The position numbers were made by a program, and so were the translations under genes. From Planctomycetaceae bacterium (GTDB lineage Bacteria > Planctomycetota > Planctomycetia > Pirellulales > Thermoguttaceae): 5,894 bases of DNA. The notes beneath the pieces are model-generated. The model had not been told where the DNA came from. It ran no database searches and saw only the letters and a program-made list of their open reading frames with translations. Below, piece after piece: positions 1-5,894 of the stretch. The DNA is taken from the NCBI GenBank assembly GCA_031254675.1, contig JAIRTV010000587.1, positions 1 to 5,894 of the forward strand. Reading direction: 5' to 3'. The first letter of the stretch is position 1. Every line of letters begins with the position of its first letter.

Positions 1-851
1 TTCAAATCGTTTAAAAATGGTGTAACAACCTTACCATTAAATTCACGATCAAGAATCGTAAAATCAAGACTTTCGACTTGAACAGCAACAATTTGACGCG
101 GAATTTTAAGCGGGGTTTCTAACGGAGTTAATCGATCTGTTTGTGGTTGTTTCAATGCTTCTTGACAAATGAATGATTCACTTTTGAGAAAAAATTCTGC
201 CGTCCAAACCGGCGTGTAACCGTAAATAATCGTCAAATCACCCGTTTCTTTGTAACTAATTAAATTACGAAATGCGAGATCGTTGAAAGAGGTAAATACT
301 ACCATTTGTGCAATATAAACAAGAAGGCAGAATCCACTTCCCGCTAAACGAAATCGAAACGAAAAAGACGACCTTCCCGTCAGAAAAAGAAAAACACCAC
401 AAAGAATTACTATTGCTAAAAATAAAAAGAACGTCCCTAACGGAATTAACGCAACAATCGCACTCGTTGCGGCGACTCCTTCTTGAAAATTGTTAAAGAG
501 TGAAAGGATGCTCATTGTTTCGTGAAAAGTCCGCGCGTAAATAATCAGATTAACACCACAAACCGCACTCAAAAAAATCAAAAATAAAACCACAATTCGC
601 GGAAAAGCTAAAACAAAAAACGATACAAATAAAAAATCAAATGCAACACGAACCAAAAATTTCTGAAACACCCAGTCATGAAAAAAACTCGGACAAAATG
701 ATGCCCCCTGAACATAAAGAAGCATAAACGTCCAAAGAATAATTACAATTCCTGTACAGAAACACCAGCGTTTCTGGCAAAGTTGTCTCGCTATTGATAG
801 AATTGCAAAAAAAATATTACATGTCTTTTTTGTGTTTTCGTGATTTGTCAT
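1..851 (-). CDS. LtaS/OpgB-type membrane phosphoglycerol transferase (sulfatase superfamily), N-terminal part only
   Basis: This open frame reads leftward from ATG at 849-851 and runs off the window after 283 codons. What I see: a short basic N-terminus, then five hydrophobic segments at about residues 33-48, 66-82, 86-106, 134-158 and 169-188, a soluble linker, and at 252-283 the motif IVAVQVESLD followed by NGKVVTPFLNDL. This matches the start of the extracellular catalytic domain of lipoteichoic acid synthase (LtaS) and related phosphoglycerol transferases, where the glutamate of the LES motif binds the metal; here that is Glu260. The nucleophile Thr/Ser and the other metal ligands would lie beyond the window. 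Known family members move glycerol-phosphate from phosphatidylglycerol onto lipids or glucans outside the membrane; the substrate here is unknown. The frame is open upstream to a TAG near 952-954, but ATG851 is its first ATG and no clear Shine-Dalgarno is present. It is rich in cysteine (9 in 283). It lies 182 bases downstream of the gene at 1034-2287 on the same strand. Confidence 0.85.
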   Translation of the reverse strand, partial: MTNHENTKKTCNIFFAILSIARQLCQKRWCFCTGIVIILWTFMLLYVQGASFCPSFFHDWVFQKFLVRVAFDFLFVSFFVLAFPRIVVLFLIFLSAVCGVNLIIYARTFHETMSILSLFNNFQEGVAATSAIVALIPLGTFFLFLAIVILCGVFLFLTGRSSFSFRFRLAGSGFCLLVYIAQMVVFTSFNDLAFRNLISYKETGDLTIIYGYTPVWTAEFFLKSESFICQEALKQPQTDRLTPLETPLKIPRQIVAVQVESLDFTILDREFNGKVVTPFLNDL

Positions 852-1033
852 TGTCCGACGAAACAAAGAACTGTTACAATTCTTTACTGTTTTTAAAATA
901 TTGCTTGATGGTATCAGTAAAAACCCTATAATTGAACTTTTGCAAAATCGGATTTGATCCTAAAAAACGCAGAGCGAAACATTGCTATATTTTGCTTGTT
1001 GTATTTTGCATCGACACATTCAAATCGCAACAT
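852..1033. other. Intergenic gap between the two leftward genes
   Basis: No coding region is supported here. On the minus strand the frame of the downstream gene stays open for about 100 bases above its ATG, but without a further ATG. The gap holds a 10-base palindrome (938-947) and a weak terminator-like sequence on the minus strand (CGC-TCT-GCG followed by six T, 976-962). That stem has only 3 base pairs, too weak to claim. Whether the two leftward genes share a transcript cannot be decided from this. Confidence 0.5.
938..947. repeat. Palindrome TTTTGCAAAA upstream of the LtaS-like gene
   Basis: This is a perfect 10-base palindrome about 90 bases above the start of the LtaS-like gene. Its 8-base core TTTGCAAA recurs twice between the divergent genes (2470-2477 and 2501-2508), and I find it nowhere else in the window. 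It could be a regulator site, or on the minus strand a -35-like TTGCAA with a weak TTTACT 18 bases on (921-916). The role is inferred; only the sequence identity is observed. Confidence 0.4.
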
Positions 1034-2287
1034 TTAATCGACAAAAATTCCGGTGGCGTACCAGATATTGTTGGAGCCGAGCACCATGTCGTAACCGTAA
1101 TACTTATGCTTTTTTCGTGCCGCCGACCAATGACCGGAAGAATTTCGCCACGCACGGACACAACCAATCGCCGCTTCAAATAACCCTTCGTCCGTCCAAC
1201 TTTGAGCACAAATTTCAGAAACAGAACCTTGTTCCAACTCTTTGCTGATTTTACCGCTTCGCGTTCCGAAATGTTGATGCCCCAACACTCCAATCTTCGC
1301 CTGGTAAACAGAATGATCTGTTGCCTCTTTGGTAACAAACGGATGGAATGTTCCCATTGTACTCAACGGACGTTCAGGATGAATCCGCATCGCATAAATC
1401 AATGTCCGTTGCGTCAGTGTTCCGGGTGGAAGCGTCAAAAAAGTTTGAACCTGCTCCGATGTCGGCGGTTTCGCTCGCAAAAACGGAAGAATACCAACAA
1501 GACCCTCATAATAAGACGCCTCTTTGTGTTCGTAATCAATCACAGCAAGCCCCGGAAGATGTCCCATTTCACGAAATTGCGGCAAATCAAGAATCGGAAT
1601 CCCCGATTGCCCCACCACTTCCGACTCTTGAACCGCGTCAATCGGCAATCTCAACAAAATATAATCGCCCAACAAGTCAAGAATCTCTCGTTTGTAAAAC
1701 GCACGTTGCTCAAATTCCCGACAAGCCGCCGCAATCGGTAACGGCTTTTGTAATTGCGGCGATATGTACACAACTTGACGAATTTCATTGTTGCCGGTTT
1801 TAACAAACCGCTCTTCCGTCGAATTAGGAATGAGCGGCGAATCCGTAACCGCATAAAAATATGTCAAAAGATTTTTCGATTGCTCTCTTGCTTTTTGCGA
1901 AGCAATTGCATAGTTGGTTTCCCACGAAAGATTATCCAATTCGCTCCAGAATAATTCTTGCTGTGATTCTTTGAGCGGCTCCGTGAGCAATTCCGCATGC
2001 GATTCTTCCGCAAAAAGCGATGAAGAAAAACAATGTGTTGCCAAGAATATCAACGAAATTGCCAACGAAAGGACAATTGTCAAAGAAATCTTCGCAATAT
2101 TTTGCCAAGTCGGACAATCCAGACAACAAAATTCTACGAAAATTTTATTCGTTTTACGGAGTTTGTGCAGATATTTGTGAAAAAAATTCGGAAATCCCGA
2201 TTTACCATTTGTGTTTGATTTGTTATAATCGGCAAAGTTTGTGTTGTTTACAGTTTCGATGGTCGTTCGCGGAAGGCAATGTGTCAT
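1034..2287 (-). CDS. Membrane-anchored protein with a thioredoxin-like fold and a C-terminal CAP-like domain
   Basis: The 417-residue product starts at an ATG with a strong Shine-Dalgarno 9 bases upstream and ends at TAA 1034-1036. In order it shows a polar, Asn/Lys-rich N-terminal stretch of about 65 residues, one hydrophobic segment (about 67-92, ending SSSLFA), a thioredoxin-like region at about 122-285, and a CAP (SCP/PR-1-like) region at about 290-417. The thioredoxin-like call rests on the WETNYAIASQKAREQSKNLL opening (122-141) and on HLPGLAVIDYEHK (243-255) with its cis-Pro-like position. The usual CXXC is absent, so redox catalysis is unlikely. The CAP call rests on DHSVYQAKIGVLGHQHFG (324-341), SEICAQSW (357-364), RAWRNSSGHW (378-387) and NNIWYATGIF (406-415). 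His325, Glu358 and His386 could correspond to the CAP cavity residues. I infer that both domains face the periplasm. I recall similar CAP-like tails in planctomycete hypothetical proteins. The function is unknown. The thioredoxin fold could instead be a diverged non-redox domain. Confidence 0.88.
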   Translation of the reverse strand: MTHCLPRTTIETVNNTNFADYNKSNTNGKSGFPNFFHKYLHKLRKTNKIFVEFCCLDCPTWQNIAKISLTIVLSLAISLIFLATHCFSSSLFAEESHAELLTEPLKESQQELFWSELDNLSWETNYAIASQKAREQSKNLLTYFYAVTDSPLIPNSTEERFVKTGNNEIRQVVYISPQLQKPLPIAAACREFEQRAFYKREILDLLGDYILLRLPIDAVQESEVVGQSGIPILDLPQFREMGHLPGLAVIDYEHKEASYYEGLVGILPFLRAKPPTSEQVQTFLTLPPGTLTQRTLIYAMRIHPERPLSTMGTFHPFVTKEATDHSVYQAKIGVLGHQHFGTRSGKISKELEQGSVSEICAQSWTDEGLFEAAIGCVRAWRNSSGHWSAARKKHKYYGYDMVLGSNNIWYATGIFVD

Positions 2288-2295
2288 TTAAATAA

Positions 2296-2303
2296 TCTCC
2301 TTT
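2296..2303 (-). promoter_or_regulatory. Shine-Dalgarno of the thioredoxin-like/CAP gene
   Basis: On the minus strand the sequence reads AAAGGAGA, with its GGAG core 9 bases before the ATG at 2285-2287. It is the only clear ribosome-binding site in the window; the other three starts lack one. It decides the start and therefore makes the long polar N-terminus in front of the membrane segment real. Confidence 0.75.
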
Positions 2304-2337
2304 TGGGTTTTAAAATAGACCAACTTTATGGATTATT

Positions 2338-2350
2338 CCGATTAAGTCGG
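2338..2350. repeat. Short dyad CCGATTAAGTCGG in the leader of the leftward gene
   Basis: Four-base arms CCGA and TCGG flank a 5-base AT-rich centre. It lies between the candidate promoter (2370-2397) and the Shine-Dalgarno (2296-2303) of the leftward gene, where an operator or a small leader hairpin would sit. The arms are short, so chance is a fair explanation. Confidence 0.2.
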
Positions 2351-2369
2351 TCAATTAAATTTAGACGGA

Positions 2370-2397
2370 ATTATATCGGCAAAGTGTACCATTGCAA
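2370..2397 (-). promoter_or_regulatory. Candidate sigma-70-type promoter for the leftward thioredoxin-like/CAP gene
   Basis: On the minus strand TTGCAA (2397-2392, 4 of 6 to consensus) and a perfect TATAAT (2375-2370) are separated by 16 bases. Transcription would begin near 2363 and give a leader of about 75 bases that includes the Shine-Dalgarno. Orientation and distance suit the gene at 1034-2287. It is a pattern match only, in AT-rich DNA where such matches also arise by chance. Confidence 0.45.
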
Positions 2398-2468
2398 CAA
2401 AACAAGCTGTCCATTCCGATTTTTTCTTTAAAATTTAGCATCAAATAGAAAAATTTTTTGACCCCATA

Positions 2469-2508
2469 TTTTGCAAACCTCTCAAATTAACATTGTCCGT
2501 TTTGCAAA
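2469..2508. repeat. Paired TTTTGCAAA palindromes in the divergent intergenic region
   Basis: TTTTGCAAA occurs at 2469-2477 and again at 2500-2508, so the 8-base perfect palindrome TTTGCAAA repeats with a 31-base period, close to three turns of the helix. The pair lies about 80 to 120 bases upstream of the rightward gene start and just above its candidate promoter. This arrangement would suit two dimers of a regulator binding the same face of the DNA. The spacing and identity are observed; regulator binding is an inference. Confidence 0.4.
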
Positions 2509-2518
2509 GTTTCCTATT

Positions 2519-2548
2519 TTGACATTCGAGAAATTTCCAACGTTTAGT
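2519..2548 (+). promoter_or_regulatory. Candidate promoter for the large secreted protein gene
   Basis: A perfect -35 TTGACA (2519-2524) is followed after 18 bases by TTTAGT (2543-2548, 4 of 6 to the -10 consensus). Transcription would start near 2555 and leave a leader of about 30 bases. The -10 is weak, so the call is tentative. Confidence 0.3.
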
Positions 2549-2586
2549 AAATTTCTTTCCCAATTACTCAAACCCAGTTTCGTATA

Positions 2587-4638
2587 ATGCAGAAAAATTT
2601 TTGTTTCCGATTTTTGGTGGTGATGGTCTTAACTGTTGCCGTGGTTGTTTCGTTTTATCCTAACATTTCTCAAGCGGCTCGATTCCGTCGGATTCCGCGA
2701 CAACGCTCCTCAGTTTCAGCCGAAACGGCGCGTCCTGCAACCAAAGAGAAAACACCAATAATTTCTTCTACAATGTCAACGTTAACGTTGTCTCCTGAAG
2801 CGGCAAAAGAACAGTTGAAAACACTTTGCGAACAAGTTAAATCCGATTACAAAAAAATCACACCGGATGACTTGAAACAGAGCAAACAACGTTTACTTGA
2901 ATCCGCTCAATCATTGCTCCGACTTCTGAACCGCGATCCAGACAAAGAAGCGGCAACCGCGTGGAAGGAAGAATTTCATCTCACAGAACTGTTGGCAATC
3001 CTCCAAAAGCCAGAAACTCCTGACAAAACATTTCTCGACACGATTTGGAACGCTCTCCATTCGAATAAGAAAGGAGTTCGCCGGACAATTTTCGACAATT
3101 TCCGCAAATCGCTTCGGCAATATCAATCGTTGGAACGTCTTGTTTCCGACAACAGTTACGAATCTCAATTGGTTAAAGTTTGCGATCATCTTCTTGATTA
3201 TCTTAAAACTTATTCCGGCAATCGTGATCCGCTTCATGCGGTTGCGTTGAATGACGTGATGGTTTGGCTTGAAGATGTCGGTGCCGTCGAACCGCGAACT
3301 TTGAAAATAGCGGATTTGGTTCGTGTGATTTTTTCCGGTGTTAATCTTCAGGTTCAGGCTGGCAGCGAATTTGTTGGGGCGGGTTTCCAGAGTGAAATCA
3401 GTGAAGATTTCAAAATTGACGAAAATATTTTGGGAACACGTGTTGTCGGAACCGGAACGCTAAACGCAACCAGTTCCGCCGAATTAGTTCCGAACAAAAA
3501 TAAAGCGGAAATTAAAGTTCTTATTAAAGCGGCAATGAATTCGGCAACAACCGGCTATCATTCGCCGGTTACGGTTAATACGGACACGAAAGGAACATTG
3601 TCGGCGGAAAAACGGATTCAACTCGCGCCCGAAGCGTTTTCAACTGTTCCGACCAAAACACAAGCCAATCTCAAAGCGTCGCTTTCGAATGTTCGTATTA
3701 ACGGGGGACCGCTTGTTCAAATGATTGCCAAACAACAGATTCAAGAGCAGCGTGCATCGTCGCAATCGGTGGCGAGACAGCGTGCCGAAAAAAGAATGAG
3801 CCTTCGTGTGGACAATCGAATTGATCCCAAAATTGAAGAGCTGAATGAAAATTACCAAACGAAAATTCGTACTCCGCTTGTTCAAACGGGTCTTTTTCCG
3901 CGAATTTGGAATCTTTCCAGTACAGCGGACAGAATTGACTGGTCGCTTTTGATTGGAAGTCCAACGCAACCGTCGGCAATGAATCCCGCTCCGGTTTTGG
4001 ACAAACCTCATGATTTAGTGGTTCAAGTACATCAATCGGCGTTAAACAATGCGGCGGCATTGGCGTTGTCTGGTCGGTTTCTTGATGAAGATGAGTTTGT
4101 GAAAGACCTGCAAGAACAATTTCCGAAATTGCCCAAATTCTTGGAACGCAAACAGGATGAATCACCGGCTCAAGTTTCTTTTGTTGCTAAAGCACCGATT
4201 GACGTTTTGTTTGTTGATAACAAAATTAAGGTTGTTATTCGGCTTGACGACATTAAAGTTCTGAATAATTCCGATAAATCTTACACGATAACGATTCTTT
4301 ACAATGTGAGTGTTGGCAAGAAAAAAGATCAACACGGAGTGGAGCGGGACATTGTTATTTTAGACCAAGCGGAAACTCCTCAGGCGTTTCCGAGTAACTA
4401 TCAACCCGAAAGCGGAGTAAAACTTTCCGCGATTCAAACAATGATTCGTTCTTATCTATTGCGGAGGCTTGAAGCGTTGCCGCAACGGGTTGAGACGGAG
4501 CCGTTGGAAGTTGGCGGCGAATGGCAAGGAACGGGTGTGCTTGTTCCGGTTTTTGCTTCTTCTGATCATGGTTGGCTGACGTTTGCTTGTGATTGGGTTC
4601 CGACGGAAAAGAAACCCGAAGAAAACAAACAACCGTAA
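2587..4638 (+). CDS. Secreted protein of unknown function, conserved-hypothetical type of planctomycetes
   Basis: The 683-residue product begins with a classical signal peptide: basic start, hydrophobic core (about 8-24) and a cleavage site likely after SQA at residue 30. A basic, Ser/Pro-rich stretch follows (31-65), then a mainly helical region (about 68-232), a beta-rich region (about 245-370), and a Gln/Arg/Glu-rich helix that may be a coiled coil (about 378-428). The C-terminal region (about 475-670) is mixed, starting with LVVQVHQSALNNAAALAL (477-494), followed by beta-rich APIDVLFVDNKIKVVIR and the helix SAIQTMIRSYLLRRLEALPQ (614-633). I see no catalytic motif, metal-binding site or membrane anchor after the signal peptide, and only three cysteines, of which one is in the signal peptide. 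The overall order resembles uncharacterised planctomycete proteins I recall, with no assigned role. Alternating strands plus an amphipathic helix could suggest a lipid-binding TULIP-like fold, but this is speculation. The start has no Shine-Dalgarno; the signal peptide right after ATG2587 supports it. Confidence 0.88.
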   Translation: MQKNFCFRFLVVMVLTVAVVVSFYPNISQAARFRRIPRQRSSVSAETARPATKEKTPIISSTMSTLTLSPEAAKEQLKTLCEQVKSDYKKITPDDLKQSKQRLLESAQSLLRLLNRDPDKEAATAWKEEFHLTELLAILQKPETPDKTFLDTIWNALHSNKKGVRRTIFDNFRKSLRQYQSLERLVSDNSYESQLVKVCDHLLDYLKTYSGNRDPLHAVALNDVMVWLEDVGAVEPRTLKIADLVRVIFSGVNLQVQAGSEFVGAGFQSEISEDFKIDENILGTRVVGTGTLNATSSAELVPNKNKAEIKVLIKAAMNSATTGYHSPVTVNTDTKGTLSAEKRIQLAPEAFSTVPTKTQANLKASLSNVRINGGPLVQMIAKQQIQEQRASSQSVARQRAEKRMSLRVDNRIDPKIEELNENYQTKIRTPLVQTGLFPRIWNLSSTADRIDWSLLIGSPTQPSAMNPAPVLDKPHDLVVQVHQSALNNAAALALSGRFLDEDEFVKDLQEQFPKLPKFLERKQDESPAQVSFVAKAPIDVLFVDNKIKVVIRLDDIKVLNNSDKSYTITILYNVSVGKKKDQHGVERDIVILDQAETPQAFPSNYQPESGVKLSAIQTMIRSYLLRRLEALPQRVETEPLEVGGEWQGTGVLVPVFASSDHGWLTFACDWVPTEKKPEENKQP

Positions 4639-4647
4639 CTATTCTTG

Positions 4648-4755
4648 ATTTTTGGGATGTGTGGTTTGTGATTTGTGTCGCAAGCGGAATCTTGGTACAA
4701 GAAAGATCATTCGCTTACAACATTGATTCACTGCGAACCGTACATCCCATAAAAT
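4648..4755. repeat. Long imperfect inverted repeat able to form a nested hairpin
   Basis: The left arm TGGGATGTGTGGTTTGTG (4653-4670) pairs with 4732-4749 over 18 consecutive positions: 13 Watson-Crick pairs, including a perfect 8-base block TGGGATGT/ACATCCCA, and 5 G-U pairs. With T4750 bulged, ATTTT (4648-4652) pairs with AAAAT (4751-4755) and adds five more. Inside lies a second stem, GCAAGCG (4680-4686) with CGCTTAC (4712-4718), one mismatch, capped by TCTTG-GTA-CAAGA (4690-4702). It starts 9 bases after the stop of the upstream gene and ends 72 bases before the dehydrogenase ATG. The G-U pairs favour an RNA structure read from the plus strand. It could be a structured RNA, a terminator or a small palindromic repeat element; no long T run follows on the plus strand, which argues against a simple intrinsic terminator. 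Confidence 0.6.
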
Positions 4756-4827
4756 TTAACGCATAAATATTTTTCTGTGATTTTTTGCGTGAGTATTATT
4801 CTTTAACATTATTTTCATTTTTCTACG

Positions 4828-5871
4828 ATGCAAGCAGTTGTTTATTATGCGCCTGGTGATATTCGGGTTGAGGACATTCCCAAACCGCAACTTTGTCATG
4901 GAGAATTACTTGTTCATGTGGATGCGTGTGCGGTTTGCGGAACCGATTTGAAAAGCCGACATCACGGGAATCCGCGAATTAAGGCTCCGCTTGTGATGGG
5001 ACACGAATTTACCGGAATCATCGAAGAAATTTCGCCTTCTGCTGTTGGCACGTGGAATATTGGAGATCGAATTGTTATGGCAACCAGTATTTCTTGCGGC
5101 GAATGTTATTATTGCCAACATCATTATCGTAATCTTTGTACGAATCTTGCTCCGATGAGTTTTTCGTATCCTGGTGGTATGGCGGAATATGTTACGATTC
5201 CGGCGTTAGCGTTACGGGGTGGTCATGTTATTCCGGTTCCGGCGGACAATGTCAAAGCGGAATGGGCGGCGTTGGCGGAACCAACTAGTTGTGCGGTTAA
5301 TGCTGTCCAGCAATGCAATATTCGGCAAGGTGATACGGTTCTTGTGATGGGAGCTGGTCCAATGGGTTTGTTGAATGCGGTTGTGGCAAAAGCGTTTGGT
5401 GCTAAACAAATTATTATGTCGGAACTCAATGAACTTCGCCGAGATCAAGCCAAGAATTTTGAGATTGATTTTGTGGTTGATCCGGCAAGGGATTCTTTGG
5501 AGGAGGTTGTTCGATCTGTTACAAAAGGAGTTGGAGCTGATGTTGTGATTGTGGCGGCGCCCGCGGCGCAACCCCAAGAGCAAGCGTTATCATTTGTCCG
5601 CAAGCAAGGAACTGTTTGCTTGTTTGCGTCGTTGCCGGTTGGAAAAAACATGTTGAACATTGACAGTCGTCTTATTCATTACGGTGAAATCCGTCTTATT
5701 GGTTCGAGCGATTCGACGCCGGAACATGTTAAAAAGGCAGTGGAGTTAATAACAGCGAAAAAAATTCCGGTAGAAAAGATCGCGTCTCATCTTTTGCCGT
5801 TGCACCGGATTGAGCGGGCATTTGAGTTGATGATCAGTGGCGAAGCGTTGCGTGTTGTCCTGATTCCGTGA
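4828..5871 (+). CDS. Zinc-dependent medium-chain alcohol/polyol dehydrogenase
   Basis: The complete 347-residue protein belongs to the medium-chain dehydrogenase/reductase family and has the usual length (about 340-360). A GroES-like catalytic domain (about 24-135) carries the catalytic zinc ligands Cys37 (in CAVCGTD), His59 and Glu60 (GHE), and a further candidate, Glu151. The structural zinc is held by Cys90, Cys93, Cys96 and Cys104. The Rossmann domain shows VLVMGAGPMG (171-180) and an acidic residue, Glu199, at the end of the second strand, which points to NAD+ rather than NADP+. Such enzymes interconvert an alcohol and a ketone or aldehyde in the cytoplasm; the overall look is closest to the sorbitol, threonine or galactitol-phosphate dehydrogenase group, but I cannot name the substrate. 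No sugar transporter or kinase is next to it. The start MQAVVYYAPGDIRVEDIP is typical for the family, which fixes ATG4828 although no Shine-Dalgarno is present. Confidence 0.95.
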   Translation: MQAVVYYAPGDIRVEDIPKPQLCHGELLVHVDACAVCGTDLKSRHHGNPRIKAPLVMGHEFTGIIEEISPSAVGTWNIGDRIVMATSISCGECYYCQHHYRNLCTNLAPMSFSYPGGMAEYVTIPALALRGGHVIPVPADNVKAEWAALAEPTSCAVNAVQQCNIRQGDTVLVMGAGPMGLLNAVVAKAFGAKQIIMSELNELRRDQAKNFEIDFVVDPARDSLEEVVRSVTKGVGADVVIVAAPAAQPQEQALSFVRKQGTVCLFASLPVGKNMLNIDSRLIHYGEIRLIGSSDSTPEHVKKAVELITAKKIPVEKIASHLLPLHRIERAFELMISGEALRVVLIP

Positions 5872-5882
5872 TTATTCCGTGA
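5863..5882 (+). repeat. Short direct repeat ATTCCGTGA spanning the dehydrogenase stop
   Basis: ATTCCGTGA occurs at 5863-5871, containing the stop codon TGA, and again at 5874-5882. It looks like a small local duplication. No function is implied. Confidence 0.3.
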
Positions 5883-5894
5883 AATTTCCGATTG

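Noticed and set aside
308..496. Rightward open frame of 62 codons
   Set aside because: It is antisense to the LtaS-like gene, whose translation through this stretch gives clean membrane helices and reaches a family motif.
905..932. Rightward promoter-like pair TTGATG-16-TATAAT
   Set aside because: The -10 is perfect, but it points into the antisense strand of the CAP-like gene with no supported gene downstream, and the surrounding DNA is AT-rich.
962..976. Possible intrinsic terminator for the leftward CAP-like gene
   Set aside because: The stem is only three base pairs (CGC/GCG) before the T run, too weak for a terminator.
985..1338. Leftward open frame of 117 codons overlapping the 3' end of the CAP-like gene
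   Set aside because: It is another frame over the part that encodes the CAP-like motifs, has no Shine-Dalgarno and its product has no recognisable feature.
1202..1803. Rightward open frames of 179 and 151 codons (1202-1741 and 1348-1803)
   Set aside because: They lie antisense inside the well-supported leftward thioredoxin-like/CAP gene, have Arg/Gln/Ser-rich low-complexity products and show no family motif.
3640..4165. Leftward open frames of 123 and 155 codons inside the secreted-protein gene
   Set aside because: Both are antisense to a continuous 683-codon frame with a signal peptide; their products look like translated antisense without motifs.
4648..4755. Reading the hairpin as a transposable element with target-site duplications
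   Set aside because: The arms end in plain AT-rich sequence, no direct repeats flank them, and no second copy lies in the window; kept as an unclassified inverted repeat.
4785..4812. Promoter-like TTGCGT-16-CATTAT in front of the dehydrogenase
   Set aside because: Both boxes match consensus poorly and several equally weak pairs exist in the same T-rich stretch, so no single site can be chosen.

Overview
The window looks like chromosomal DNA from an AT-rich member of the Planctomycetota. I infer this mainly from two proteins. One is a membrane-anchored fusion of a thioredoxin-like fold and a CAP-like domain. The other is a 683-residue secreted protein whose layout I recall only from conserved hypothetical proteins of planctomycetes. 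Mostly absent Shine-Dalgarno motifs and loosely packed genes fit this, but I have no marker gene and could not run a search. There are four protein genes, no rRNA or tRNA gene that I can see, no CRISPR array, and no transposase or other sign of a mobile element except one long hairpin of unknown nature.

The layout is two leftward genes, a divergent intergenic region of 299 bases, then two rightward genes. The leftward pair is (1) at 851..1, cut off by the window edge, the five-helix membrane half and first metal-binding motif of an LtaS/OpgB-type phosphoglycerol-transferase (alkaline phosphatase/sulfatase superfamily) protein, and (2) at 2287..1034, the membrane-anchored thioredoxin-like plus CAP-like protein. 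The rightward pair is (3) at 2587..4638, the large secreted protein of unknown function, and (4) at 4828..5871, a complete zinc-dependent medium-chain alcohol/polyol dehydrogenase with all catalytic and structural zinc ligands.

The divergent region 2288-2586 carries a good Shine-Dalgarno and a promoter candidate with a perfect -10 for gene 2, a weaker promoter candidate for gene 3, and two copies of the palindrome TTTGCAAA 31 bases apart. A third, longer copy (TTTTGCAAAA) lies in the gap in front of gene 1. The gap between genes 3 and 4 is mostly filled by a long imperfect inverted repeat (4648-4755) that can fold into a nested stem of more than 20 pairs. It could be a structured RNA, a terminator or a small palindromic repeat element.

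Genes 1 to 3 all encode envelope-located proteins, so a shared envelope role is possible but is only an inference. Gene 4 is a cytoplasmic metabolic enzyme with no visible link to them. I see no clear multi-gene defence, mobile or biosynthetic system here. The most unusual items are the gene 2 fusion, the uncharacterised gene 3 product and the hairpin at 4648-4755.
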